A DNA stretch of 64,000 bases from Rhodoferax sp. (lineage in GTDB: Bacteria > Pseudomonadota > Gammaproteobacteria > Burkholderiales > Burkholderiaceae_C), in the NCBI GenBank assembly GCA_024235935.1, contig JACKLL010000001.1, positions 62,001 through 126,000 on the forward strand, in the 5' to 3' direction. A program made the position numbers and the translations under genes. Below the pieces are notes generated by a model, which was given only the letters and a program-made list of their open reading frames with translations, made no database searches and was not told where the DNA came from. Position 1 is the stretch's first letter; the number at the start of each line of letters is the position of its first letter. This document shows, piece after piece, positions 53,101-63,013 of this stretch.

Positions 53101-53649
53101 TCACGCTTGGGTCAGCGGCGCCCTGAACGCCCAGCGACGCGGCGGCGCGCCCGAGCGCAATGCCAGCGCGTTGTCCGCGAAAGCCTGCGCCCGGGCCCGG
53201 TTCAGGTGCACCAGACGGATCTCGGTGCCGAATGGGCATGCGACACCGAGTTTGATGTCCACCACCGAACTGATCCGGTTCTCGCGCCCCACGTCGACGA
53301 CATCGACCGAGCGGACATCGGCCCAGCCGACATGGGTGACCCAGGGCTGGTAGGCCGTGCCCCAGATCGTCAGGCGCGATCCCGCCAGCACCAGGCCGGC
53401 GGTCTCCACCGTGACCCGCTCCAGCTGCACGGACTGGCGCATATGCCCTTCCATCACCAGTTTCAAGGTCCATGCCGCCAGGATGGCGAACACGATCCAG
53501 ACCGCGACCGGCTCGTCGGAATTGGCAAGAATGAACGGTGCACAGGCGATCGCCACAAGGTCGATGACCAGGACCACGGCCAATACACACAGGCGCAACC
53601 ACGGTCGTGTCGTATGGCGCTGGCCGGAGTCCCAGACGAGGTTTGGCAT
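53101..53649 (-). CDS. small membrane protein with soluble C-terminal domain
   Basis: The protein has 182 residues. Two helices (WLRLCVLAVVLVIDLVAIACAPFIL and PVAVWIVFAILAAWTLKLVMEG) are followed by a beta-rich region (VQLERVTVETAGLVLAGSRLTIWGTAYQPWVTHVGWADVRSVDVVDV) that is reminiscent of the PH-like domain of YdbT/DUF304 proteins. That similarity is weak. Start ATG 53649. Function unknown. Confidence 0.6.
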   Translation of the reverse strand: MPNLVWDSGQRHTTRPWLRLCVLAVVLVIDLVAIACAPFILANSDEPVAVWIVFAILAAWTLKLVMEGHMRQSVQLERVTVETAGLVLAGSRLTIWGTAYQPWVTHVGWADVRSVDVVDVGRENRISSVVDIKLGVACPFGTEIRLVHLNRARAQAFADNALALRSGAPPRRWAFRAPLTQA

Positions 53650-53833
53650 GTCAGGCCCCCGCCTCAATGCAGGCACCGGCACCCAGCCGGCGCAGCCGTG
53701 GCGTGGGATGGCGGGTGGTTTTGACGCATGTCCGACATTGAACCACGGCCTGGCGCCGATGTCGCGGAGCATCCCTGCAGGCTGGGGCGGTTCTGCAAGG
53801 CACCGCGAACCCGACGCACGGATAATCCGGCCC

Positions 53834-54142
53834 ATGCGCATCAACCTCGTCACCCCGTTTGCCGAAAAGGACGCCGTCAAAGCCCTGGGCGCCCGCTGGG
53901 ACCCGGCCAGGAAGGTCTGGTACATCAAGGACGTCACCGACCTGACGCCTTTTGCACGCTGGATCCCGGACCTCGAACGGGCCAAGGATGACGGGTTGGC
54001 AATGGCAGCACCCCGGGCCACGGCCCGTGCGACGCCCGCGGCGCCGCGGTCATCCGCCCGCAATACACCGCCCTTGAGCGTCCCGCATTGCGGCTGCAAG
54101 GTGCTTCCCTGGGAAGCCTGCGAACACAGCATAGAGCGCTGA
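53834..54142 (+). CDS. DUF5710 domain protein
   Basis: This small protein of 102 residues begins MRINLVTPFAEKDAVKALGARWDPARKVWYIKDVTDLTPFARWIP, the DUF5710 core also found in plasmid and phage proteins. The WD-rich DNA-handling association is suggestive only. A Ser/Ala/Thr-rich linker leads to a C-terminal CGCKVLPWEACEHS that may bind metal. It lies just upstream of the SOS-box unit on the same strand. Confidence 0.78.
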   Translation: MRINLVTPFAEKDAVKALGARWDPARKVWYIKDVTDLTPFARWIPDLERAKDDGLAMAAPRATARATPAAPRSSARNTPPLSVPHCGCKVLPWEACEHSIER

Positions 54143-54234
54143 GCCCTGAGCGCGTCTCGACGGGGGGCCAGCTGAACGCCCGTGGGTGGTGCGGCATCTG
54201 CCCCGCACCCGCAACCGCAACCGCAAAAAACCTG

Positions 54235-54276
54235 TTGATTTTCACAGTGGTTTGCATATACTGTATGAAACTACAG
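54235..54276 (+). promoter_or_regulatory. promoter with LexA (SOS) box
   Basis: CTGTATGAAACTACAG at 54261-54276 matches CTGT-N8-ACAG exactly. It overlaps a TATACT -10 hexamer (54257-54262) with TTGATT at 54235-54240, spacer 16 bases. A repressor here would block RNA polymerase. It sits 24 bases before ATG 54300, so the small gene and its overlapping partner should be SOS-induced. Confidence 0.85.
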
Positions 54277-54299
54277 CAAACCCCTTCTGGAGATCAACG

Positions 54300-54497
54300 A
54301 TGGACAACATGGAATGGATCGCCCGCTGCTCTGCCCGGCTCCATGCGCAATGGCCCCGGTTGGCGCGCGAACAACGCGATGAGGTTGCACGCGACCTGCT
54401 TTCGGAACGGCGCTGGCAACACTGCGAGCCCGAGGCTGCGGTCGTCGAATGGCTGCGTCAGGGCATCCCGGCGCCGACTGGCGGGGAGGTCTCGTGA
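54300..54497 (+). CDS. SOS-controlled small protein
   Basis: This protein of 65 residues follows the LexA box with CTGGAG ten bases before ATG 54300. It is mostly one or two amphipathic helices (ARCSARLHAQWPRLAREQRDEVARDLLSERRW) and carries EPEAAVVEWLRQGIP near its end. It has one Cys and no membrane segment. I recognise no family. Its stop codon overlaps the start of the next short gene (TGATG). Confidence 0.7.
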   Translation: MDNMEWIARCSARLHAQWPRLAREQRDEVARDLLSERRWQHCEPEAAVVEWLRQGIPAPTGGEVS

Positions 54498-54604
54498 TGT
54501 TCAGGCACAGTTGCTATCCATCGTTCGGGCAGCGCCGCCTGTGGCGCCTGGCCGACGCCCTGCCCGGGCGTCGGATCCTGGCGGCGATCTGGTCCTGGAT
54601 GTGA
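54497..54604 (+). CDS. SOS-controlled 35-residue peptide
   Basis: This short gene starts at ATG 54497 and ends at 54604. A near-perfect ribosome-binding site GGGGAGG lies eight bases before the ATG, inside the preceding gene, with coupled stop/start TGATG. The peptide is MFRHSCYPSFGQRRLW followed by a basic middle and a hydrophobic, Trp-containing end (RILAAIWSWM). It is amphipathic rather than a clear transmembrane helix. SOS-induced short peptides such as TisB act on membranes, but I cannot show this one does. Confidence 0.5.
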   Translation: MFRHSCYPSFGQRRLWRLADALPGRRILAAIWSWM

Positions 54605-54652
54605 GCCAGGCCCTTGCGCAATGCGGAGGGGCGGGCGAGCCGGCAGCCAGTA

Positions 54653-54682
54653 ACTGGTACTGGTACTGGTACTGGTACTGGT
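54653..54682 (+). repeat. tandem hexanucleotide repeat (ACTGGT)5
   Basis: Five perfect copies of ACTGGT follow in tandem, in a gene-free gap between the SOS unit and cytochrome b561. It would encode alternating Trp-Tyr in one frame, but that frame is not a credible gene. Slipped-strand change in copy number is plausible. Confidence 0.9.
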
Positions 54683-54813
54683 AGCCAGGTTTCACTGATC
54701 TTCGTCACGGCGTTCCGGCAACCTGGGCGCACAATGCGGATATCGTTACCCTGGGTCAGCCGGCATCGGCACCGACAGCACAAGCCGGTCGCACCCACTA
54801 CTTCCAGCGCACC

Positions 54814-55383
54814 ATGACAACCGCCGCCAGATCCACCTACAGCGCGACAGCGCAAATCTTCCATTGGCTCACGGCCATCGTCGTCGTGATCGCATTCGCG
54901 TACGGCTTGGGGGGCTCCGAGCAGCGTGTCTACCTGCCCAGCCGCGACTTCGAGCGCCAGTTGCACGAAACCCTGGGCATGGCGGTGCTGCTGTTGACAG
55001 CGCTGCGCCTGGCCTGGAAGCTGTTCGACCAGCGTCCCGCCCCTTTGGACATACCGCGCTGGATGGAGCGGGCATCCGGCGTAGCGCAGGCCTTGCTGTA
55101 CCTGCTGCTGTTTGCCGTGCCGGTATCGGCCATGGTCGGTGCCTGGCTCGAAGGCCATGACGTCACCCTGCTCGCCGGCATCGTGTTCACATCCCCGCTG
55201 GCCAGCGCACACGATCTGGGCGTGCGCATTTCAGAGCTGCATACCTGGCTGGGCGACGCCATCCTGTGGGTCGCCGGCGCGCATGCGCTCGCCGCCATCT
55301 ACCACCACGCCATCCTGAACGACGGCACCCTCGTCTCCATGCTGCCGGCCGGCATCGCGAGGCGGCTGCCAGGCAGGCGCTGA
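54814..55383 (+). CDS. cytochrome b561 (YodB/CybB type)
   Basis: This inner-membrane dihaem-type protein of 189 residues has four helices. His ligands are expected in YSATAQIFHWLTAIVV, ERQLHETLGMAVLLL and ISELHTWLGDAILWVAGAHALAAIYHH. RYSTTAIALHWL-like openings define the family, matched here by TYSATAQIFHWL. It oxidises quinol or superoxide in some relatives. ATG 54814 has no strong ribosome-binding site. It precedes a DMT exporter. Confidence 0.9.
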   Translation: MTTAARSTYSATAQIFHWLTAIVVVIAFAYGLGGSEQRVYLPSRDFERQLHETLGMAVLLLTALRLAWKLFDQRPAPLDIPRWMERASGVAQALLYLLLFAVPVSAMVGAWLEGHDVTLLAGIVFTSPLASAHDLGVRISELHTWLGDAILWVAGAHALAAIYHHAILNDGTLVSMLPAGIARRLPGRR

Positions 55384-55453
55384 TCGTGCGCCGCCCCGGG
55401 GCTGCAGCAAGCAGCCTGGCAGCAGCATTCGCCGTTCGGGCACACTCGGGCCC

Positions 55454-56443
55454 ATGTCCCCCACCAGCCCCGCTGCAAGCTCTGCCCTCGCCACCGACAA
55501 GACCCGGCTGAGCATCGCCTGCGCACTGGGTGCGTCGCTGGCGTTCTCGATCAACGACATCACCGTCAAGTCCTTCAGCGGCAGCTTCCCACTGCACGAG
55601 GTGGTGTTGATCCGGGCGCTGGTGGCACTGGCTCTGACGGTTGCACTGCTGGCACCGCATGGCAACCGGCGCAGTGTTTTTCAGACCCGGCGCTTGCCGG
55701 CCCACCTGTTCCGGGGCCTCTGCGTGGTGGTCACCAACATGGCATTCTTCGCGGCCCTGGCCGCTCTTCCCCTGGCCGAAACGTCGGCCATCTTTTTCGT
55801 GGCACCGCTGCTGATCACGGCGTTCTCTGCCATCCTGCTCAAGGAGAGCGTCGGCGTGCGGCGCTGGTCGGCCCTGGTCGTGGGGCTGGTCGGGGTGTTG
55901 CTGATCGTCAAGCCCGGAACCGCCGCGTTCCAGTGGGCCTTGTTGCTACCGGCGATATCGGCCGTGGCCTACGCCAGCCTGCACACGATGACCCGCAGTA
56001 TGGGACTGGCAGAGTCGGCGGCGACCATGGCTGTCTATATCCAGCTGACCTTCATCGTCGTCTGCAGTGCCATGGGGCTGGTCTTCGGCGCTGGTCAATG
56101 GTCTGGCAGCGGGCATCCATCCCTGGAGTTCCTCTTTCGGGCCTGGTTATGGCCGGCGCCCCGAGACTGGGCCTTGCTGATGATCGCCGGCGCCTGTTCG
56201 GCCGTCGGCGGCTATCTGATCTCGCAGGCCTACCGCCACAGCGCGGCCGCCCTGGTGGCGCCATTCGAATACAGCGCCCTGGTGCTGGCGGCGTTCTGGG
56301 GTTTCACGATCTGGGGGGAGATTCCCGGGCCCTGGTCCGGCGTCGGCATCGTGCTGATCCTGGCGTCCGGCCTGTTCGTGGCGCTGCGCGAAGGCAAGCT
56401 GCAGATCGTGCCGACCGCACAGGAGGCTTCCGGCCGGCGGTGA
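55454..56443 (+). CDS. DMT-family (EamA) transporter
   Basis: This exporter of 329 residues has ten predicted helices in two EamA repeats. SLAFSINDITVKSFSGSFPLHEVVLIRALVALALTVALL opens the first repeat, and ETSAIFFVAPLLITAFSAILLKESVGVRRW closes it with the family Glu. The second repeat ends ALVLAAFWGFTIWGEIPGPW. It is more distant from the two EamA genes at the window start, so likely transports something different. Substrate unknown. Confidence 0.9.
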   Translation: MSPTSPAASSALATDKTRLSIACALGASLAFSINDITVKSFSGSFPLHEVVLIRALVALALTVALLAPHGNRRSVFQTRRLPAHLFRGLCVVVTNMAFFAALAALPLAETSAIFFVAPLLITAFSAILLKESVGVRRWSALVVGLVGVLLIVKPGTAAFQWALLLPAISAVAYASLHTMTRSMGLAESAATMAVYIQLTFIVVCSAMGLVFGAGQWSGSGHPSLEFLFRAWLWPAPRDWALLMIAGACSAVGGYLISQAYRHSAAALVAPFEYSALVLAAFWGFTIWGEIPGPWSGVGIVLILASGLFVALREGKLQIVPTAQEASGRR

Positions 56444-56524
56444 TGCCCGCCGGCGCGCAAGACTATCAGGAACCAGCCGCATGCTGCCGACGACGCCGGC
56501 CCGGCGCCGCCCCGTTCAAGTCCC

Positions 56525-57555
56525 TCAGTACACCAGCGCCGTCGACTTGCCCCAGAACACCCGATAGGCGAACACCGTGTAACCGATGATCACCGGCAGC
56601 ACCAGCACCACACCGTAGAAGATCACCATCAGCGCCTCGGGCGAACTGGCCGATTGCCAGATCGTGATCTGGTCGATCACCAGCCAGGGAAACAGGCTGT
56701 AGGCCAGACCGTAAAACGACAGCAGCATCACGCCGATGGTTCCGGCAAAAGGCACGGCGATGCCGTACTGGTTGTTCTGGGCCAGACGGGTCGGCAGCCG
56801 GTGCAGGCTGCGCGCGATCAGCACGAACAGCACCAGTGTCATCAACGGGATCGGCAGCAGGGTCACCAGGTTCGGGAAACTGAACCATTTGTCGAAGATG
56901 CGCGTGCTGACCCAGGGCGTGACGATCGAGATGGCGCCGATACCCAGCGCCGTCAGCCACAGGCTGCCCCAGGCCCAGCGCACCGCCTTGAGCTGCAAGA
57001 CCCCCTCGGTTTTCATGATCAGCCAGCCCGCACCCAGCAGGCAATAGGCAGCCACCAGACACAGGCCGATCATCGCGCTGAACAGATGGCTCCAGATGTC
57101 GCTCTGGAAGCCGGTGACCAGGCCGCCGAGCATGAACCCCTGCGACCAGCCCGCCAGCAAGGAACCGCCAAAGAACGCGCGGTCCCACAGGTGCTTGTGG
57201 CTGACCTGCGCCTTGACGCGAAAGTCGAACGCCACGCCGCGCACGATCAAGGCCATCAGCATCAAGGCCACCGGCAGGTAGAGGTGCCCCATGATCACGC
57301 CGTTGGCCAGCGGGAACGCCACCAGCAACACGCCGACGCCCAGCACCAGCCAGGTTTCGTTGGCATCCCAGAACGGGCCGATGCTGGCAATCATGGTGTC
57401 TTTCTGCGCCGAATCGTCGGCCTGGCGCAGCAACACGCCCACGCCCAGATCGAAGCCGTCCAGCACCACGTAGACCAGCATCGCCAGTCCCATCACGCCG
57501 GCAAAGGCCAGCGGCAACCAGCCGGCAGGCTGCGTCAGATCGGGTATCAAATCCA

Positions 57556-57556
<1 letters not shown>
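56525..57556 (-). CDS. cydB: cytochrome bd-type quinol oxidase subunit II
   Basis: The protein of 343 residues is the membrane partner of CydA. LVYVVLDGFDLGVGVLL with the conserved GFDLG, then GPFWDANETWLVLGVGVLLVAFP with W-x-x-N-E-x-W, and RGVAFDFR are the CydB signatures. The bd oxidase reduces oxygen with high affinity or, in the Cio form, resists cyanide. I use ATG 57556, which overlaps the cydA stop as TGATG; GTG 57559 is the alternative. Confidence 0.95.
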
Positions 57557-58922
<1,366 letters not shown>

Positions 58923-58926
<4 letters not shown>

Positions 58927-59570
58927 GACGAGGTCCTCCCCGATGCGCTGTCCTTGCTGGCATCCGGCAAAGCTTCAACGGCGCGTGCACCGGACGCGGG
59001 TGCGGCCGCGGTTCGGGCAGACGGCGAGAACACCTGCTTGACCCGGTCCTTCATTTCCAGCAACTTCTGCACCTGGGCGCCCATCTTCATCAGGCTGGCC
59101 AGCGTCTCCGAGTCCATCTTCTGCACATCGTCGAGCCAGTCGGTCATGAGTTCGATGAACGCGTGCATCTGGCGCATGCGCTCCTGGGCATGGATGTCCT
59201 CGGCCACGCGGGGCTGCTCCATCAAGGCGTCGCGCAGCATGGACAAGGTGGGATCGATCTCGCGCTTGCGCCTCTCTGCGGCGAGCGTCCGAAAAATCGC
59301 CCAGACGTCCTCGGGCGCCTGGAAATACTCCCGCCGGTCATTGGGCAGATGGATCAGCCGCACCAGACCCCAGGACTGCAACTCCTTGAGTCCCATGCTG
59401 ACGTTGGAGCGGGAGAATCCCAGGGACTCGCCCAGCTGGTCGGCATTCAGCGGCTCTGGCGTGACATACAGCAGTGCGTAGATCTGGCCTACCGTCCGGT
59501 TGATGCCCCATCGACTGCCCATTTCGCCGAAATGCAGTACGAACTTCTGTGTCAGCGGCGCGAGGTTCAT
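58923..59570 (-). CDS. GbsR/MarR-type transcriptional regulator of the cyd operon
   Basis: This regulator of 215 residues has a winged helix with GINRTVGQIYALLYVTPEPLNADQLGESLGFSRSNVSMGLKELQSWGLV and the wing NDRREYFQ. A long helical region follows (about 95-175), and a disordered Ala-rich tail. The start at 59570 (MNLAPLTQ) has CAGGA upstream; an open frame to 59636 runs through the palindromes and would translate the operators. Overlap with cydA makes it the first gene of gbsR-cydAB. It probably controls its own operon in response to an unknown signal. Confidence 0.88.
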
Positions 59571-59587
59571 GGTGGATTCCTGAGTTT

Positions 59588-59617
59588 CTGAAGTTTCAGT
59601 ATTTTCTGAAAGTTCAG
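59588..59617. promoter_or_regulatory. two palindromes upstream of gbsR-cydAB (likely GbsR operators)
   Basis: CTGAAGTTTCAG (59588-59599) and CTGAAAGTTCAG (59606-59617) are near-identical 12-base dyads with centres 18 bases apart, 18-47 bases before the gbsR start. A MarR-type dimer pair binding the two would fit autoregulation. No other copy stood out to me near other genes. Confidence 0.65.
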
Positions 59618-59704
59618 AATCAAGCACAGTCCCCACTGGGAGTTCTTGACACGGATCAATGGGTATCGCGGCCGTGCCCGGCGCCGGGCGCGCCGAAGCG
59701 GCGG

Positions 59705-60448
59705 TTACGGCAACTGCCGAACCAGCTGATCGATGTACCCATCCTCGATCTGCAGGCAGCGCAGCTGCTCCGCCAGTTGCTCGACATAGTGGCGATTCGA
59801 ACCCAGCATGCCGCTGGCCTTGGCGATCATCGCTGCCGTCTGCGGGAGCGGCAATTCGCCTACGTAGTCACCGTGGCAGGGGTTGGATGTGAACACCACG
59901 GCGGTGACCGGTCCCTGTGGCGTGTCCACCGGCAACAGCCGCGGGCAATAGCTGCCGCGGATCATCTCGCGGCGCCAGAGAATCTGCGATTCGGCATCGG
60001 CCATGTCGGCGGCAATGCGAAACACCAGCCCCCTGCAGCAGCAATCGCCGTGCGCCTCCAGTGACAGCATCAGTGCCGGATGCTCGGGGCAGCCGCGCCC
60101 CAGGCTGGTCTTGAATGTGAATCGGCGCTGGTAGCCGTGCAGGTCACCCAGACGGACCTCCGCGAAATGCAGACCCGGGTCCCACATCAGCGAGCCGTAG
60201 GAGTAGACCCAGATATCGCGCTGCGGCAACAGGTGGCCCAGAATCTCCTGCCGGTTCCGTTCGCGCTCCTCATCGGACCATCGCCAATCCGCGGGTCGGC
60301 CCAAGGCACGCGCGCGCGCATCCCATGTGGCCAGCACCTCGGGCGTCAGGCGCACGCCAGATTCTTCGGCAGGGGTCAGTCGACCACGCAGACCGGGCAC
60401 ATGCCGGTAGGCATCTGCGCTCGGGTCGAAGCGGGTTTCGAAAGGCAT
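59705..60448 (-). CDS. chaC: ChaC-like glutathione-specific gamma-glutamylcyclotransferase
   Basis: This cytoplasmic enzyme of 247 residues splits glutathione into 5-oxoproline and Cys-Gly. IWVYSYGSLMWDPG holds the YGSL motif, and LHGYQRRFTFKTSLGRG follows in the usual place; the catalytic Glu is probably in AADMADAESQILWRREM (WRRE). Length and the RGxxxxPALMLSLE stretch match ChaC. A second, unrelated-size GGCT domain is fused to PyrF at 29-30 kb. ATG 60448 has no strong ribosome-binding site. Confidence 0.9.
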   Translation of the reverse strand: MPFETRFDPSADAYRHVPGLRGRLTPAEESGVRLTPEVLATWDARARALGRPADWRWSDEERERNRQEILGHLLPQRDIWVYSYGSLMWDPGLHFAEVRLGDLHGYQRRFTFKTSLGRGCPEHPALMLSLEAHGDCCCRGLVFRIAADMADAESQILWRREMIRGSYCPRLLPVDTPQGPVTAVVFTSNPCHGDYVGELPLPQTAAMIAKASGMLGSNRHYVEQLAEQLRCLQIEDGYIDQLVRQLP

Positions 60449-60508
60449 GGGGTATTTTCTACCCTTTGGCCGGCATCGCGACCATCCTGCGGGACGGCCG
60501 GTTGCGGT

Positions 60509-60832
60509 TCAAGGCGCGGTCACCTGCCAGTCGAGGCTGGCCGGCGCAGTGGCACCGAAGTCGAAGCGCCGGCGCTCCAGGTCTTCGATCAGCGCATCGA
60601 TGTACTCGAGGAACGCCTCCCGGCTGTCGTGCGGACTATCCGTGATCACCCTCGACGAGTGCTCGGCAAGCTCGGTTTCGCCGGCGGCGCGGGCCCAACG
60701 GCGGACATCGCAGTAGGCGATGAAGGCCAGCCGCCCCAGATCCCCCCCTTTTCTGCTATGACGCAGATCTGCGAGCAAATCTTCCAGGCCCAGTTGCAAA
60801 CTCAATGCGGTTTTCATGTTGCGTTGCAGCAT
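60509..60832 (-). CDS. uncharacterised small helical protein
   Basis: The protein has 107 residues from ATG 60832 (ATG 60817 gives 102). Visible parts are KTALSLQLGLEDLLADLRHSRKGGDLGRLAFIAYCDVRRWARAAGETELAEHSS, then a C-terminal DSREAFLEYIDALIEDLERR and a short Ala-rich end. No signal peptide or known family. The helical layout with a single Cys and many acidic residues suggests a soluble cytoplasmic protein. Confidence 0.55.
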   Translation of the reverse strand: MLQRNMKTALSLQLGLEDLLADLRHSRKGGDLGRLAFIAYCDVRRWARAAGETELAEHSSRVITDSPHDSREAFLEYIDALIEDLERRRFDFGATAPASLDWQVTAP

Positions 60833-61088
60833 GATAGTCCAAACTGACTCGAAACTTACAAAAGATACCGACATTCCCCCGGCTTGCCATGGAAAAGTCG
60901 GCCATATCTCGCAAAGCACCGCCCGACAGGGCTTCGCGGCCCGATCGCCCGAATAGAGTCTTTGGTCTGAAATGGGCGAAATCGCAACGGATGCGGTTCC
61001 CAATGGCACTGCAACAACGGCCGATCTGCGAAACAGCTCCGCAGCCCCAGCGATTCGGGCCGTATGGGACCCGGCTTCAATGACGGCG

Positions 61089-61574
61089 TCAGCGGGATCG
61101 ACGTAGCCACAACCACCGAAGCACCGCATAAACGGCACCCGCGCCGGTCGCCAGCGCCGGGAGCACCAGCAGATTCTCGGCAATCAAGGGCGCACTGTTG
61201 CCGATCAGCGATACCGCACTCATGCAAAAGCCCACCGCCGCACCGACATAGACCGGGGTGGCAGCACGCAGCCACCGCCGGACCCGCGGCGTCAGCGTCA
61301 GCAACCAAAGACCTGCCAGCAGCAGGCCAAGCACGGCCAGACGCACGCCCAGGAACAGGGCCAGCGCCAGCCCGAGCACCAACGGCAGGTAGCGCAGCGG
61401 CACGTGCGCCGAGCCATAGCCCGCCGCTTCAGAGCGCTGCGCCATGTCCTGATCGGCATGAAACTGGTTCTGACCCGCCGCCCGCCCACGGGCCTCATCG
61501 CCATTTTGGGCCGGTCCGGCAGGCATGCCGGAATACCCCTGGCGCTCGCCACGCTGATAGTCTTCGACGCCCAT
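61089..61574 (-). CDS. small membrane protein of unknown function
   Basis: The protein has 161 residues. The first 60 are polar and rich in Gly and Gln (VEDYQRGERQGYSGMPAGPAQNGD). Helices follow: RYLPLVLGLALALFLGVRLAVLGLLLAGLWLL, TPVYVGAAVGFCMSAVSLIG and APLIAENLLVLPALATGAGAVYAVL. ATG 61574 has AGGAGG six bases upstream and is the best start. No family recognised; it is monocistronic on the minus strand. Confidence 0.65.
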   Translation of the reverse strand: MGVEDYQRGERQGYSGMPAGPAQNGDEARGRAAGQNQFHADQDMAQRSEAAGYGSAHVPLRYLPLVLGLALALFLGVRLAVLGLLLAGLWLLTLTPRVRRWLRAATPVYVGAAVGFCMSAVSLIGNSAPLIAENLLVLPALATGAGAVYAVLRWLWLRRSR

Positions 61575-61806
61575 GTCCATCCTCCTGCCGGCATGTGCGA
61601 TGCCTGTGCTCAAAACGGCCCATGCACGGCGACCGTCGGGTCGTCGAACCCAGCCACGACTCTGGCGCAGGGTCCTGCAGTCAAGCCCGCAGTTGCGCGC
61701 CACCCCCAAAATGGCAACTGTCCGTTTGGCATTCTGGCAACGGTTAGCATAGGCGGTCAAGCTTAGGCAACAAAGCGACCCGATCACCCGACAGACGGAG
61801 ACTTCA

Positions 61807-62448
61807 TTGACAGACTACGATTTCCTGTCGTTTCTGGGCTCACCCATGAGCCTGGCCCTCTGTGGCGCGATCCTGCTGGCGGCCTTTATTACCCTGTGGA
61901 TGCTGCTCAGACAGTGGAATCGCCACCGCGTGTCCAATGCGACGCGAAACCGGGAAACGGCCACCCTGGTGTTCGCGACCCTCACGGCCCTGCTCCTGGT
62001 GGCGGGCGTGCATGCCCATCTCGACAAGCAAGACCGCAACATTCGCATGCTGGCGGAGCTTGAGCAGAAGAACACGCTCGCCACGGAACTGCGGAGCAGG
62101 ATCACGGCCGAGGTCGATCGCGTGCGTACCCTGCTTGCGGACCGCACGGTACGCCGCATCGAACAGCAGCAGCTCACGCAGGCCCGCGAGGAGCTGGCCC
62201 GCTTCCAGTCCCTCAATGACCCGCGCATCACGCAGATGCTGGCCTTGATCGACACCGAACTGGAAATCCGCGCACTGGTGGCCCAGGCGCTGTCAGAGAC
62301 CGATGCCGCCAAGCTGTTCAGCATCTATACCCGCCTGTCGGAACTCGTACCCGACCATGCGCAATACCGGGAGAGCGCCGAACGTTACGCCACGGAGATG
62401 AAGGCCGGTACGACCGGCGAAGGCGCTGCCGCATCGAAGACGAACTGA
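61807..62448 (+). CDS. uncharacterised membrane-anchored coiled-coil protein
   Basis: The protein has 213 residues from TTG 61807, with GGAGA upstream. Two helices (SLALCGAILLAAFITLWMLL and TATLVFATLTALLLVAGVHA) are followed by a long charged coiled-coil region (LEQKNTLATELRSRITAEVDRVRTLLADRTVRRIEQQQLTQAREELARFQ) and a helical end. No family recognised. The topology suggests an envelope scaffold or sensor; that is inference. Confidence 0.6.
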   Translation: MTDYDFLSFLGSPMSLALCGAILLAAFITLWMLLRQWNRHRVSNATRNRETATLVFATLTALLLVAGVHAHLDKQDRNIRMLAELEQKNTLATELRSRITAEVDRVRTLLADRTVRRIEQQQLTQAREELARFQSLNDPRITQMLALIDTELEIRALVAQALSETDAAKLFSIYTRLSELVPDHAQYRESAERYATEMKAGTTGEGAAASKTN

Positions 62449-62496
62449 TTGCTGCTGCGCAGCGCGCAAGGCGGGGAACGGAGTCCGGTATACCCC

Positions 62497-62898
62497 TCAG
62501 CGGCGGGCGCAGGCGAGGTTGACGATGCGGTTGAGGGTGGAGCGCGGATCCACCATGTTCCAGCTCATCGGGCCATGCGAGGAATGGATGAACTTGCCCT
62601 CCCCCATGGCCTGCGGATGGTCTGACGAATAGATCAACCGTATCCTGCGGTTGCGGCAATCGATCTCGATCTGGTCCTTGGAGGACAGATAGGCACCCTG
62701 CGGACCGTAGCGCGGACCGACATGGTCGCGCAGCACCCAGACCATGATGTTGGCGCCGAACTTCTCCGACTTCTCGCTGCCCAGGTAAAAAACGTCCTTG
62801 TCGGTGCGGGTCACCTGTATCCATTCGGCCCACGCGGGGCTGGCAAGTACCACCGCCCCCAACACCATGCCGGCAAAGCGGCGCACCCATCCATTCAT
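62497..62898 (-). CDS. secreted surface-adhesin-E-like protein
   Basis: This protein of about 133 residues has a signal VRRFAGMVLGAVVLASPAWAEW. The mature part resembles Surface-adhesin E: WIQVTRTDKDVFYLGSEKSEKFGANIMVWVLRDH, with the pattern seen in small secreted proteins that compare sample to a strand-rich fold, then QIEIDCRNRRIRLIYSSDH. A CR pair near the end (LACARR) and CRN can form a disulfide. ATG 62898 has GAGGG six bases upstream. Confidence 0.75.
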   Translation of the reverse strand: MNGWVRRFAGMVLGAVVLASPAWAEWIQVTRTDKDVFYLGSEKSEKFGANIMVWVLRDHVGPRYGPQGAYLSSKDQIEIDCRNRRIRLIYSSDHPQAMGEGKFIHSSHGPMSWNMVDPRSTLNRIVNLACARR

Positions 62899-63013
62899 GA
62901 ACATCCCTCAAACACGAAGCCACGCGCAAACGGCGTGGCACCTTTTCCATTAAAGCGCAGGTCGCGGCGCAGCAGCTTGATCCAGCACAGACGTGCTGCG
63001 CGCCGCACGCATA

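Noticed and set aside
54088..54684. Open frame ending in Trp-Tyr repeats across the LexA unit
   Set aside because: It runs over the DUF5710 end, the promoter and the SOS genes; the WYWYWY end is the hexamer repeat, not a protein feature.
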